This document shows positions 1-8,544 of a stretch of 64,000 nt of DNA, one piece after another. The stretch covers positions 124,001-188,000 of the forward strand of contig JACKBL010000007.1 of the NCBI GenBank assembly GCA_020634515.1. The letters run 5' to 3'. The stretch comes from Ardenticatenales bacterium (lineage in GTDB: Bacteria; Chloroflexota; Anaerolineae; Promineifilales; Promineifilaceae). Position numbers and translations under genes: made by a program. The first letter of the stretch is position 1; each line of letters opens with the position of its first letter. A model generated the notes under the pieces. The model made no database searches and was not told the DNA's origin. It saw only the letters and a list, made by a program, of their open reading frames with translations.

Positions 1-186
1 TCTTCCTTTTGCGAAAATATTCAAGTACGGCAGACCAGGCGCCTGTTGCAAAACAGTCGCCCATATTTGATTGTAACGAGCGCGGCGTCGGCAACAAACC
101 GCTATGCTCCCCTTCTCAGCAGATGTTCAAGAAACCGTCTCCTCTCCAGGTGGGCGTTGGCGCGGGTGGGAACATAGACCAAGCCC

Positions 187-281
187 TAAGGAACGGGAAA
201 TAAATAAGACAACGAAGTTGTTTCCTTACCGTTCCTTCAAACTGACGATGCAATTCCGTGCTTGATTTCATCGCCAGTCTT
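187..281. repeat. dispersed repeat family F2, copy a
   Basis: This copy contains a GGAACGG...CCGTTCC inverted pair around a CAACGAAGTTG palindrome, followed by a second arm with GACGATG and CATCGCC. The same blocks recur near 8781, 21518, 61827 and 62973. It lies just upstream of the TetR gene, and no gene is seen in positions 1-384 apart from this repeat and the promoter. Confidence 0.8.
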
Positions 282-309
282 CAGGGTTTACATTCCGTGA
301 CGGCGAGTG

Positions 310-318
310 TGGTATGAT
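310..318 (+). promoter_or_regulatory. extended -10 promoter candidate for the TetR gene
   Basis: TGGTATGAT fits an extended -10 (TG-N-TATGAT). It lies about 66 bases before the TetR start. No good -35 hexamer sits at the usual distance; TTTACA at 287 is 20 bases away, so the call rests on the extended -10 alone. Confidence 0.35.
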
Positions 319-384
319 CCGGGCGCGTCGCGTTCAGGCTTGGGTGGCGCGCTTCTGACGAATTAATGGATTGATGACTGAACT

Positions 385-951
385 ATGAAGAATACGGACA
401 AGCGCGTACAGCGCACGCGCAAACGGCTGGCGGAGGCCCTCAGCGCCCTGACGCTGGCGCAAGGGTACGAAGCCGTGACGATCCGCGATATTACGCGGCG
501 GGCGGGCGTGGGGTATGCGACCTTTTTCCGCCATTACAAAGATAAAGATGCACTTCTGATTGACGTGATGAATGCGTTCATCCAGGAGTTGAAGGATTTG
601 CTCTCGCAGGCGGGCGAGGCTTCGGCGGCGGCGGAAGGAGCGTTAATTTTTGCGCATGTGCATGAGAAGCGCGATCTTTATCGGATTTTGCTCAGTGGGC
701 AAGGCACGCAGGATATTCTGGCGCATGTGCAGGAGGTGAGCGCGCGGGAGGTGCTGGTGGGAAAAGTGGCGCGGGAGGGGAGTCCTGTGCCGGCATTAAT
801 CGCCGCCAACCACATCGCCGTTTCCACCATGGCCCTGATCAAATGGTGGCTGGACCACGACATGCCCTACACCATCGCCCAAATGGGCTACATCTACAGC
901 GAACTCATCATGCGCCCCACCGAAACCGTTGCTTTCACCTCCTCCTCTTGA
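385..951 (+). CDS. TetR/AcrR family transcriptional regulator
   Basis: The 188-residue protein has the typical TetR layout: a basic N-terminal DNA-binding domain of about 60 residues (helix-turn-helix around TIRDITRRAGVGYATFFRHYKDK) followed by an all-helical ligand-binding part. The ATG at 385 gives a normal N-terminus, although the ribosome site before it is weak. Such proteins are usually ligand-released repressors of an adjacent gene. The next gene downstream is a small membrane protein, and an export system lies 3 kb away, but the target and ligand cannot be read from the sequence. A TGCCGGCA octamer at 788-795 marks a switch from G-rich to C-rich codons inside the gene. Confidence 0.9.
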   Translation: MKNTDKRVQRTRKRLAEALSALTLAQGYEAVTIRDITRRAGVGYATFFRHYKDKDALLIDVMNAFIQELKDLLSQAGEASAAAEGALIFAHVHEKRDLYRILLSGQGTQDILAHVQEVSAREVLVGKVAREGSPVPALIAANHIAVSTMALIKWWLDHDMPYTIAQMGYIYSELIMRPTETVAFTSSS

Positions 952-986
952 TAATAGAGCGTAGAAGAACGCGGATAGGTAACCAC

Positions 987-1052
987 AACCGCTCTCTGGA
1001 GAGGGGACCAATCTCACCAGAGAAAATTGGTCCAATCTGGCTTGGCAGCTAC
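987..1052 (-). repeat. dispersed repeat family F1, copy a
   Basis: Reverse copy of F1: GCTCTCTGGAGA, then GGACCAAT...CACCAGAGAAAATTGGTCC and the end block CTTGGCAGCTAC. The two ATTGGTCC arms can pair into a hairpin. It sits in the gap between the TetR gene and the small membrane protein. Confidence 0.8.
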
Positions 1053-1163
1053 GCGGATAGAATACAAATCCGCGAAATCCTGATTATCACAATCCGGCAC
1101 ACCTTGTGACGCCGCATCCCTCGTGGCTACCCCGCCCGTGGGAAACTCCTTTGGCATAATCCC

Positions 1164-1391
1164 ATGACCCCACCCACGGACAACAGGCAGCGCCGTCGGC
1201 GCGATGAACGCCAGCTTCTGGCCCTGGTAGCCGCCGCCCTGATCCTCGTCGGCGGAGCCGTGATCGCCCTCATTTACGGTTGGTCCGCCTTGCTCGCCGC
1301 CCTGCCCTGCCTGCTCGGCGGCGCGGGCGTGATTGCCCTGCTTTACCTGCTGCTGGTACTTCTGGAGAAATGGGTGCAGCGGCGCAGGTAG
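1164..1391 (+). CDS. small two-helix membrane protein, function unknown
   Basis: The 75-residue product has a very basic N-terminus (residues 7-16, RQRRRRDER), two hydrophobic segments at about 18-38 and 43-67, and a basic C-terminal tail, so it should be an inner-membrane hairpin. No family is recognised. It lies alone between the TetR gene and the two-component operon. The codon bias fits coding sequence, but short length and the lack of a clear ribosome site keep confidence moderate. Confidence 0.55.
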   Translation: MTPPTDNRQRRRRDERQLLALVAAALILVGGAVIALIYGWSALLAALPCLLGGAGVIALLYLLLVLLEKWVQRRR

Positions 1392-1439
1392 TGGCGCACG
1401 GCGCGCGCCGGGGGAGCCACACAAATTCTGCGCCGCTTC

Positions 1440-1468
1440 TTAACATTTCCTTCATATTATTTTAGTAT
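1440..1468 (+). promoter_or_regulatory. promoter and direct-repeat operator of the two-component operon
   Basis: TTAACA at 1440-1445 and TAGTAT at 1463-1468, with a 17-base spacer, make a good sigma-70-type promoter. Overlapping it are three hexamers at an 11-bp period: TTAACA (1440), TTCATA (1451) and TTAGTA (1462). PhoB/PhoP/OmpR-type regulators bind such same-face direct repeats, so autoregulation by the gene that follows is likely. A similar array precedes the export genes at 3589. Confidence 0.6.
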
Positions 1469-1542
1469 TCTGATGCCAGGATTTAGCGGAGAAAGCGTCT
1501 CCCTCTTCGGAGGTGACGCCTGTGAACAGTGGTGGGAAAGGT

Positions 1543-2229
1543 ATGTCCAAGACGATTCTTGTGGTTGATGATGAGGAGCGGTTGGTCTCGCTCGTAAAAG
1601 CCTACCTGGAACAGGGCGGCTTTCGCGTGGTGACGGCCAACGATGGCCGCGTGGCTCTGTTTGTGGCGCGCCAGGAAAAGCCGGACCTGATTTTGCTGGA
1701 CATTATGATGCCGGAGATGGATGGGCACGAGTTTATGCGCGTTCACCATCGGGAGCGGGAAACGCCGGTTATTTTGTTGACGGCCAAAGTGGACGAAAAC
1801 GACAAGGTGGTTGGTTTGGAACTGGGCGCGGACGACTACATCACGAAGCCATTCAGCCCGCGGGAGTTGTTGGCGCGGGTGCGGGCGGTGCTGCGGCGTG
1901 CCGGCAAAGAATCGCCGCGCGGCCATGTTTTACGGGTGGGCGACATCGTCCTGGACGAGGAAAGCTTCATCGTCAAGGTCAACGAGGAACGCATCGATCT
2001 CACCCCTTCCGAATTTGACCTGCTGGCCGCGCTGATGTCCTCTCCGGGGCGCGTCTACTCCCGCCTGGACCTGTTGGACCGGCTGCAAGGGACCGCCTAC
2101 GAAGGTTACGAACGCACCATTGACGTCCACATCCGCAATTTACGCGCCAAAATTGAACCGAATCCCCGCAAACCACGGTACATTGAAACCGTTTATGGCG
2201 TCGGCTACCGTTTTGCCGCCGACGTGTGA
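1543..2229 (+). CDS. OmpR/PhoB-family response regulator
   Basis: The 228-residue protein has a receiver domain (residues about 4-118) with the acidic pair D9/D10, phospho-acceptor D53 (LLLDIMMP), T80 and K102, then a winged-helix DNA-binding domain ending in ETVYGVGYRF. I place the start at ATG 1543 because the protein then begins directly at the receiver strand (MSKTILVVDD). An in-frame GTG at 1513 would add ten residues with no domain. The histidine kinase gene starts nine bases after its stop, so the two form one operon. It probably binds the 11-bp-period repeats found at 1440 and 3589. Confidence 0.95.
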   Translation: MSKTILVVDDEERLVSLVKAYLEQGGFRVVTANDGRVALFVARQEKPDLILLDIMMPEMDGHEFMRVHHRERETPVILLTAKVDENDKVVGLELGADDYITKPFSPRELLARVRAVLRRAGKESPRGHVLRVGDIVLDEESFIVKVNEERIDLTPSEFDLLAALMSSPGRVYSRLDLLDRLQGTAYEGYERTIDVHIRNLRAKIEPNPRKPRYIETVYGVGYRFAADV

Positions 2230-2238
2230 GCTTCATCT

Positions 2239-3582
2239 ATGCGTACTCTGGCCGCCAAACTTGCCTTTGCCTTTCTTTCGGTCAGTCTAACGGGGATCGC
2301 GTTGGTGGCGTTATTTGCCGGCATTATCGTCCGCACCGAGTCCAACACCTTCGTCAACGCCTTCAACCAGGACGCCATCGTCAACCGCCTCGCCGAATAC
2401 TACACCGCTAACAACGGCTGGCAAGGCCCCCTTCACGAGACAGGAACCAGCCCTCTGCCACAACTGGAATGGGGGCGCGGCTACTTCGTCGCCGACACCA
2501 CCGGGCACGTCGTCATTCCCGCCGGCGACACACAGATTCCCCCCGACATGCTGCGCCGCGCCGTGCCGATCGTTGTTGACGGGCAAGAGGTGGGCTACTT
2601 TCTTGGGCGTGAGCCACCCCGCAACCCCGGCAGCGCCTTTGATCCTAACCGCGCCCAACTCGACTTCCTGCAGCGCGTCAACCAGACCCTCATCCTGGCG
2701 GCCTTAGGCGCGGCGGCCCTGGCCCTGATCATGGGTGTGCTGCTGGCCCGCAGCCTCTCCCACCCGCTGCAAGAACTGACCCAGGCCACCCGCGCCGTGG
2801 CCCAGGGCGACCTGACCCTCCAGGTTCCCGTTCGTTCGCAAGATGAGTTGGGGCAACTGGCCTCCGCGTTCAACCAGATGAGTACGCAGCTAGGGCGGGC
2901 GCGCGACCAGCGGCGGCAAATGACGGCGGACATCGCCCACGACCTGCGCACCCCCCTGAGCATTATCCTGGGACACAGCGAAGCGTTGCACGAAGGCATC
3001 CTCCCGCCCACGCCGGACACCTTCTACATCATTCACGATGAGGCCAAGCGCCTCAGTCGCCTGGTGGAAGAATTACGCACCCTTTCCCTGGCGGAAGCGG
3101 GCGAACTGCCAATGTCACCGCGCGCGGTGGCCCCGGAGGCGCTGCTGGAGCGCGCCCTGGTGGCCTACACGCCCCAGGCGCAGAAGCAGGATATTTCCCT
3201 GACGTTGCAAGCGCCGCCTGATCTGCCGGCAATCAACGTGGACCCGGATCGCATGGCGCAGGTGTTTGATAATCTGCTGAACAATGCGCTGCGCTTCACG
3301 CCGGCGGGCGGGCAAATTACGCTGGGGGCGGCGGCGGCGGATGACATGGTTCACTTTTGGGTGCGGGACAGCGGACCGGGCATTCCGGCGGATGACCTGG
3401 CGCACATCTTCAATCGCTTTTATCGCGGCGACAAGGCGCGCCAGCGACAGGAAGGCAGTTCCGGCCTGGGGCTGGCTATTGCCCGGTCGATTGTGGAAAG
3501 TCACCAGGGGCGCATCTGGGCCGCCAGCGCAATGGGACAGGGCGCGACTTTTCATCTGGAACTGCCTGTTTCCCCCGCCTGA
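2239..3582 (+). CDS. membrane sensor histidine kinase (HAMP type)
   Basis: 447 residues. The order is: transmembrane helix 1 (about 8-31), an external sensing region of about 120 residues, transmembrane helix 2 (about 152-170), HAMP linker (about 171-223), the dimerisation/phospho-acceptor helix with H234 (DIAHDLRTPLS), and the ATPase domain with N box (DNLLNNALRF), G1 box (DSGPGIP) and G2 box (GLGLAIA). It is the cognate kinase of the regulator just upstream. The signal is unknown, but the export genes that follow suggest envelope stress or a toxic compound. TGCCGGCA octamers occur at 2316 and 3224. Confidence 0.95.
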   Translation: MRTLAAKLAFAFLSVSLTGIALVALFAGIIVRTESNTFVNAFNQDAIVNRLAEYYTANNGWQGPLHETGTSPLPQLEWGRGYFVADTTGHVVIPAGDTQIPPDMLRRAVPIVVDGQEVGYFLGREPPRNPGSAFDPNRAQLDFLQRVNQTLILAALGAAALALIMGVLLARSLSHPLQELTQATRAVAQGDLTLQVPVRSQDELGQLASAFNQMSTQLGRARDQRRQMTADIAHDLRTPLSIILGHSEALHEGILPPTPDTFYIIHDEAKRLSRLVEELRTLSLAEAGELPMSPRAVAPEALLERALVAYTPQAQKQDISLTLQAPPDLPAINVDPDRMAQVFDNLLNNALRFTPAGGQITLGAAAADDMVHFWVRDSGPGIPADDLAHIFNRFYRGDKARQRQEGSSGLGLAIARSIVESHQGRIWAASAMGQGATFHLELPVSPA

Positions 3583-3588
3583 TTGTTC

Positions 3589-3616
3589 TTGACAATTTCT
3601 TCACTATTTCCCAACA
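3589..3616 (+). promoter_or_regulatory. putative operator of the export operon (11-bp direct repeats)
   Basis: TTGACA (3589-3594), TTCACT (3600-3605) and CCAACA (3611-3616) are separated by five-base spacers that read ATTTC both times. Spacing and sequence match the array at 1440-1467. It lies six bases after the kinase stop and upstream of the membrane fusion gene. A possible -10 is TACACT at 3637. Confidence 0.5.
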
Positions 3617-3754
3617 CCGTCCTCACAATGCCGGCATACACTGATGGCAAAACCCCGGACGATAGCCAGACGGGGAGGCCTTGACCATGCGCGAGCAGGC
3701 GTGCCAGGGCCATCGGATTGCGTCTTTACCTTCTCACGGCGTAGGAGCAGAAAA

Positions 3755-5323
3755 ATGTCTCGGAAAAGAATTACCTGGATCATCGTGATCCTTTTGATTG
3801 CAGGGGGCGCGGGCGGTTACTGGTTCTATCGCCAATCCTCCACCCCGGCGCAGGCGGCAACCGAGCCTGCCGTGCAAACATCGGTTGTGCGTCGCGGAAG
3901 TCTGATCATCTCCGCCACGGGCGCCGGTTCCGTTATTCCCGCGCAGGAGTTGACCCTCAGTTTTGCCGGCAGCGGCACCCTCACCGAACTCAACGTCCAG
4001 GTCGGCGACCATGTCAGCGAAGGCGACGTGCTGGCCCGCATTGACGACAGCGACGCGCAACAGGCGCTGGTTAATGCCCAATTGCAGCTTGATCAGGCCA
4101 AAATGCAGACAGACGCCTCCGCCACCCAGGTCGGCGTCAGCTACGACGACATCAGCATCGCCCAGGCGCAAATGAACCTGGACCAGGCTCAGACCAGCCT
4201 GGACGAACTGCTCAACTGGACGCCGGACGCCGATGCGATTGCCCTGGCGCAGGCTCGCCTGGATGCGGCGCAGGCCGCCTACAACGCCGCGCGTGGGCAG
4301 GCGGCGGCCAGCAGCAACAACATCACCGTGCAGAGCTACACTGTGCAAAACGCGGAGCAGGCCGTGGCCGACGCGCAGGCCGCCTATGACACCGCCTGGG
4401 ACCCGGCGCGTGACTGGGAGCTAAACGATCCTCGCCGCGCGGATGCGTTGGAGCGGGAGCGGGATCAGACAACCGACGCGCTGGAAAAGGCACAGCAAAA
4501 CCTGGAAATCGCGCGACTGAACTACAATTCAACCGTTTCTTCGACAAGTCAGAGCGGCACGGTCAGCGCGCAGACAAATCTGCTCTCCGCGCAGCAGGAC
4601 CTGGCGGCGGCGCAGACGGGACCGACAACGGATGAAATAAACACGGCACAGCAGGCGGTGCGGCAAGCGGAATTGGCGTTGCAGCAGACGCGGCTGAATG
4701 CGGAGGCGAACCAGCTTAAGCTGGCGCAGGCGCAGTTGAATGTGACGGCGGCGCAGCAGACGCTGGATGGGACGGTGCTGACGGCGCCGATGGCGGGTAC
4801 GGTGATGCAGGTGAACGCGGCGGTGGGCGAAAATGCCGGCAGCGGCGTAATCGTCCTCGCCGACCTGGAGCAACCCCTGTTGGAAATCTACCTCGACGAA
4901 TCCGACATGAACATGGCCGGCCTGGACTACGAAGTAGACGTCACCTTCGACGCCCTGCCTGACGACACCTTTGTCGGCCACATCATCCAGATTGACCCAC
5001 AGCTTGCCAGCAGCAACGGCGTCACCACCTTGCGCGCCCTGGTACTCCTTGATGCCGACTCCTTCGCCAAACCGCAAACGCTCCCCGTTGGCCTGAACGC
5101 CACCGTAGAAGTCATCGGCGGACGCGCCGACAACGCCCTCCTCGTTCCCGTCGAAGCCTTGCGTGAACTGTCGCCCGGCCAATACGCCGTCTTCGTCATG
5201 GAAAACGGCGAACCCAAGCTGCATACCGTGGAAGTGGGTCTGATGGACTTCACCTTTGCCCAGATTCTGTCTGGCCTGAATGAAGGCGATGTGGTCACGA
5301 CTGGCATTGTGCAAACCAATTAA
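3755..5323 (+). CDS. membrane fusion protein of an ABC export system (HlyD/MacA type)
   Basis: The 522-residue protein starts with a basic stretch and one transmembrane anchor (MSRKRITWIIVILLIAGG). A split lipoyl/barrel-sandwich half follows (about residues 50-110, with GTLTELNVQVGDHVSEGDVLARID), then a long Gln/Ala-rich coiled coil (about 110-340), the second lipoyl half (GTVLTAPMAGTVMQVNAAVGE) and a beta-barrel domain. ATG 3755 is chosen because AGGAG precedes it and the N-terminus is a clean membrane anchor; the frame is open back to 3644. It should bridge the permease encoded at 6094 to the cell exterior. The coiled coil is long for the family. Confidence 0.92.
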   Translation: MSRKRITWIIVILLIAGGAGGYWFYRQSSTPAQAATEPAVQTSVVRRGSLIISATGAGSVIPAQELTLSFAGSGTLTELNVQVGDHVSEGDVLARIDDSDAQQALVNAQLQLDQAKMQTDASATQVGVSYDDISIAQAQMNLDQAQTSLDELLNWTPDADAIALAQARLDAAQAAYNAARGQAAASSNNITVQSYTVQNAEQAVADAQAAYDTAWDPARDWELNDPRRADALERERDQTTDALEKAQQNLEIARLNYNSTVSSTSQSGTVSAQTNLLSAQQDLAAAQTGPTTDEINTAQQAVRQAELALQQTRLNAEANQLKLAQAQLNVTAAQQTLDGTVLTAPMAGTVMQVNAAVGENAGSGVIVLADLEQPLLEIYLDESDMNMAGLDYEVDVTFDALPDDTFVGHIIQIDPQLASSNGVTTLRALVLLDADSFAKPQTLPVGLNATVEVIGGRADNALLVPVEALRELSPGQYAVFVMENGEPKLHTVEVGLMDFTFAQILSGLNEGDVVTTGIVQTN

Positions 5324-5333
5324 AGAGGTGATG

Positions 5334-5366
5334 AAAAACCGGGTTTTTCACAAAAACCCGGTTTTT
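5334..5366 (+). terminator. in-operon hairpin between fusion protein and ATPase genes
   Basis: AAAAACCGGGTTTTT pairs with AAAACCCGGTTTTT around a CACA loop. It lies between the stop at 5323 and the ATPase start at 5387, so it may act as a partial terminator that sets the ratio of the two products, or as an mRNA-stabilising element. A near copy lies at 26824. Confidence 0.55.
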
Positions 5367-5386
5367 GAGGGTTTTGAGGAAATGTG

Positions 5387-6094
5387 ATGAACGCGCAAGC
5401 AATTATCGAAACGCGGAATCTGCGCAAAGTGTACGGCATGGGCGAAGTCCTCGTCACGGCCCTGGATGGCGTGGATTTGCGCATCAACGTCGGCGAATTC
5501 GTGGCCGTAATGGGTCCCTCCGGCTCTGGCAAGAGCACCCTGATGAACATTCTCGGATGCCTCGACCGCCCCACCGAGGGCCACTACTTGCTGGCAGGCA
5601 AAGACGTGAGCGGATTGGACAAAGTGCAGTTGGCCGCTGTCCGTAACCGGCAGATTGGCTTTATCTTCCAATCCTTCAACCTGCTGGCGCGCACCAGCGC
5701 CTTGCACAACGTCATGTTGCCGCTGGTGTATCAACGACCACAGCGATTTTCGCCACAAGAGCGCCAGGAACGGGCTATGGCCGCGTTGGAAGCCGTTGGG
5801 CTGGCGGATCGGGCCAATCACGAACCCAGCGCACTCTCCGGCGGGCAGCGGCAGCGGGTGGCGATTGCCCGCGCTCTGATCAACGACCCGCTGCTGGTGA
5901 TGGCGGACGAGCCGACCGGAAACCTGGACTCGAAAACGGGGCATGAAATCCTCGACCTGCTGCATGAACTACATGGTCGGGGGCGGACGATCCTGATGGT
6001 GACACATGAGCAAGACATTGCCGCCGAAACGGAACGCACGATCATGATGGTGGATGGTCGCGTAGCCACCGACGGCCAGATGGGAGGTGAATGA
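5387..6094 (+). CDS. ABC transporter ATPase, MacB/LolD type
   Basis: 235 residues with Walker A GPSGSGKST (K49), Q-loop (FQSFNLL), signature LSGGQRQRVAIARAL, Walker B LLVMADEPTGNLD and the switch histidine (MVTHEQ). ATG 5387 has TGAGGAAA at a good distance; a GTG three bases earlier is less likely. It powers the FtsX-type permease whose start overlaps its stop. Such ATPases drive mechanotransmission export of lipoproteins, peptides or drugs rather than substrate passage through the membrane part. Confidence 0.95.
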   Translation: MNAQAIIETRNLRKVYGMGEVLVTALDGVDLRINVGEFVAVMGPSGSGKSTLMNILGCLDRPTEGHYLLAGKDVSGLDKVQLAAVRNRQIGFIFQSFNLLARTSALHNVMLPLVYQRPQRFSPQERQERAMAALEAVGLADRANHEPSALSGGQRQRVAIARALINDPLLVMADEPTGNLDSKTGHEILDLLHELHGRGRTILMVTHEQDIAAETERTIMMVDGRVATDGQMGGE

Positions 6095-7407
6095 TGGCGA
6101 CGACAACGCATGACCCCTTGCCTGTTTCACGTACTGTGGCAACGGTAGTGCAGGAGGACGTTGCGGGTGGCCTGATCCGTCCTGGCGAAATCGTGCGCAT
6201 TGCCTGGGAAGGCGTGATGCGCAACAAAGTGCGCTCTTTGTTGACGATGTTGGGCGTGATCATTGGCGTGGCCGCCGTCATCATCATGATCGCCATCAGC
6301 GCGGGGACGGAGGCCACCATTGCCGAACAAATCGAGGGCCTGGGCGCGAATCTGGTCTTTATTCAGGCTTCTTTTGGGCGCGGCGGACCCGGCGCGTTCA
6401 ATGACCGGAATACGCCGCGCCTGGTCTATGATGACGCGGCTATTGTGGCAAATGTGAGCGGTGTGCTGGGCACGGTGGTAGACCAGATGGCTTCGCAGAC
6501 GGTGAAGGCGGGCAGCGAAACTTTGACGGAGGTTCCCTTGGTAGGGACGACGCCGGATTTCCCATCGGTGCGCTCGGTGGATATTGCCCAGGGGCGTTTC
6601 TTTAACGAGACGGAGGTGGACCGTTCGGCGAAGGTGGTGGTGTTGGGAGCTTCGGTGGCGGAGAGTCTGTTTGGTGATAGTGATCCGATTGGGCAGTCGA
6701 TTATTGCCGGCACAACCAAACTGACCGTCATTGGCGTGGCCGCGGAAAAAGGGGTCGTGGGCAACACCGATTTTGACGCCCAGATTTACGTCCCTATTCA
6801 CCTCATCTTCGACAAATTCATGCCCAGCCAGTTTGCCCGCTTCGCCGGCGATAACGTGCGCATTATTTACGCCCAACTGGACCCGAAAGCGGACAAGGAC
6901 GCCGTCATTCAACAAATCGAACTGAAGCTGGCAGCTTCCAAAGGTATCTCCGTGGATGAACTCCCCTTCGTCATTCAAACGCAGCAGGACATCATCGATA
7001 CGCAGGGGGCTACGACGGCCGCCTTCCGCAATTTGTTGGCCTGGGTGGCCGGCGTTTCCCTGCTGGTGGGCGGCATTGGCATTATGAACATTATGTTGGT
7101 GAGTGTTACGGAGCGTACGCGCGAAATCGGTATCCGCCAATCCGTGGGCGCAACGCCGGCGGACATCCGCCTACAATTTCTAACGGAAGCCGTTATGCTC
7201 AGCCTGGTTGGTGGCCTGATTGGCGTGTTGGCCGGCGTGGGGGGGGCGATCTTGTTCGGCGCGACCAGCGACATGCGCACGGTGGTCCTTCCGTCGTCTA
7301 TTGGTCTGGCGTTTGGCTCCGCCGCCGCCGTGGGCATCTTCTTTGGCTTTTTCCCGGCGAACAAAGCGGCGCAGCTTGACCCCATTGAGGCGCTGCGACA
7401 TGAGTAA
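6094..7407 (+). CDS. MacB-like ABC permease (MacB_PCD plus FtsX domains)
   Basis: About 437 residues. A cytosolic N-tail precedes transmembrane helix 1 (SLLTMLGVIIGVAAVIIMIAI), then a periplasm-like domain of about 220 residues, then three C-terminal helices (about residues 310-420) of the FtsX fold. The SGTEATI and ILNIM-like segments (here IGIMNIMLVSV) are typical. GGGAGG lies six bases before ATG 6094; ATG 6091 is the alternative. Start and ATPase stop overlap (TGATG), so translation is probably coupled. With the fusion protein and ATPase it forms a tripartite exporter. Confidence 0.93.
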   Translation: MATTTHDPLPVSRTVATVVQEDVAGGLIRPGEIVRIAWEGVMRNKVRSLLTMLGVIIGVAAVIIMIAISAGTEATIAEQIEGLGANLVFIQASFGRGGPGAFNDRNTPRLVYDDAAIVANVSGVLGTVVDQMASQTVKAGSETLTEVPLVGTTPDFPSVRSVDIAQGRFFNETEVDRSAKVVVLGASVAESLFGDSDPIGQSIIAGTTKLTVIGVAAEKGVVGNTDFDAQIYVPIHLIFDKFMPSQFARFAGDNVRIIYAQLDPKADKDAVIQQIELKLAASKGISVDELPFVIQTQQDIIDTQGATTAAFRNLLAWVAGVSLLVGGIGIMNIMLVSVTERTREIGIRQSVGATPADIRLQFLTEAVMLSLVGGLIGVLAGVGGAILFGATSDMRTVVLPSSIGLAFGSAAAVGIFFGFFPANKAAQLDPIEALRHE

Positions 7408-7424
7408 ACAATCAGGGGTTAGAA

Positions 7425-7504
7425 AGATTGGTTCATTCGTGGAGAATGGTAACGGCAAATTGGTCCAATCTCCAGAGCGTAGTTACGGAGAATGAACCAA
7501 TCTG
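7425..7504. repeat. dispersed repeat family F1, copy b (variant)
   Basis: Outer arms GATTGGTTCATTC and GAATGAACCAATC are exact complements and enclose CAAATTGGTCCAATCTCCAGAGCG, the common F1 block. It separates the permease gene from the lipoprotein gene. A fragment of family F3 (TTTTCGGACGGCTACTG) follows at 7516. Confidence 0.75.
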
Positions 7505-7581
7505 AAAACGTGAAGTTATTTTCGGACGGCTACTGGCGAGTTGTTTATTCGCTCTACAAGGTGTTTTTGCAGGAGTTCACC

Positions 7582-8541
7582 ATGAAGCGGTTATCTTTGA
7601 TTCTAATGGCTTTGGTTTTGTTCATGGTTGGTTGCCGTGCCGATGGCGGCGGGGAGACGGCGACGGCGACTGCCGGACTGGCGATGGATTATGACAATGC
7701 GCTGCCGGTGCAGTCGCAGTTGATCGTGGGAACGCTAAAGCTGGCGGACACGGACTTTCCGGTGGACGCTACGGAAGCGACCGCGTTGGTTCCACTGTGG
7801 CAGGCGGTGCAAAGCCTGAGCCAGAGTGATACCACGGCGACGGTGGAGTTGGACGCGGTGCTGAAGCAGATTCAGGAGACGATGCGTGCGGAGCAGTTGC
7901 AGGCTATCGCGGATATGCAGTTGACCGGCGCCGATTTGCAGACGACGATGCAGGAGGCGGGGATTGGTTTCCGCCCCGCTGGGTTTGGTCAAGGTAGCGA
8001 CGGCCAGAACAGTGGCCCGACGGGAGGGCGCACCGGCGGTGGTTTTGCGGGTGGTCCTCCAGAAGGGGGTTTTGCGGGTGGCCCTCCGGGGGGGACGGCG
8101 TTGACGGAGGATGAGCGGGCGACGCGGGTGGCGGAGCGCGTGGGGAGTGGGGATGCGGAGCAGATGAATACTTTTCTGGGTCAGGCGATGTTGGCGGGGT
8201 TGATTGAGCGGTTGCAGGTGATTGCCGGCATTATCGACGAATCACAAATGACCACCCTGCGCACAAATGACCCCTCCTTTGGTTTCCTGCCCCTTATCAG
8301 CGAGACAACCGGCATCAGCGTGGAAAACCTGCAAACGGAGATGGCGAACGGAGCCACCCCCGCCGAAGCGATCACCGCCCTTGGTGGCGACGTGGACGCC
8401 GTGCGCGCCGCCTTGATTGACGCCTTCAACGCGCAGCCCAACGCGGACATGCAGAACGTGGAGCAGCGCGTGGACGATTTCTTGAACAGCAGTTTTGCCC
8501 GGTTTGGTCCCCCGCCGGAGACGCCCACCCCCACGCCGTAG
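7582..8541 (+). CDS. exported lipoprotein, function unknown
   Basis: 319 residues. A signal peptide ends in the lipobox MVGC (lipidated Cys about residue 16) and AGGAG lies seven bases before ATG 7582, which decides the start. The mature part is helical and acidic, with a Gly/Pro repeat (GGFAGGPPEGGFAGGPPGG) near residues 150-168 and a Pro-Thr tail (ETPTPTP). No known domain is recognised. Position behind the exporter suggests it is either cargo or an accessory protein of that system, but a repeat lies between, so co-transcription is not certain. The octamer at 8223 marks a sharp G-to-C codon switch. Confidence 0.8.
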   Translation: MKRLSLILMALVLFMVGCRADGGGETATATAGLAMDYDNALPVQSQLIVGTLKLADTDFPVDATEATALVPLWQAVQSLSQSDTTATVELDAVLKQIQETMRAEQLQAIADMQLTGADLQTTMQEAGIGFRPAGFGQGSDGQNSGPTGGRTGGGFAGGPPEGGFAGGPPGGTALTEDERATRVAERVGSGDAEQMNTFLGQAMLAGLIERLQVIAGIIDESQMTTLRTNDPSFGFLPLISETTGISVENLQTEMANGATPAEAITALGGDVDAVRAALIDAFNAQPNADMQNVEQRVDDFLNSSFARFGPPPETPTPTP

Positions 8542-8544
8542 TCG

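Noticed and set aside
9..203. 64-codon frame at the left edge
   Set aside because: It ends inside an F2 repeat and has no coding features.
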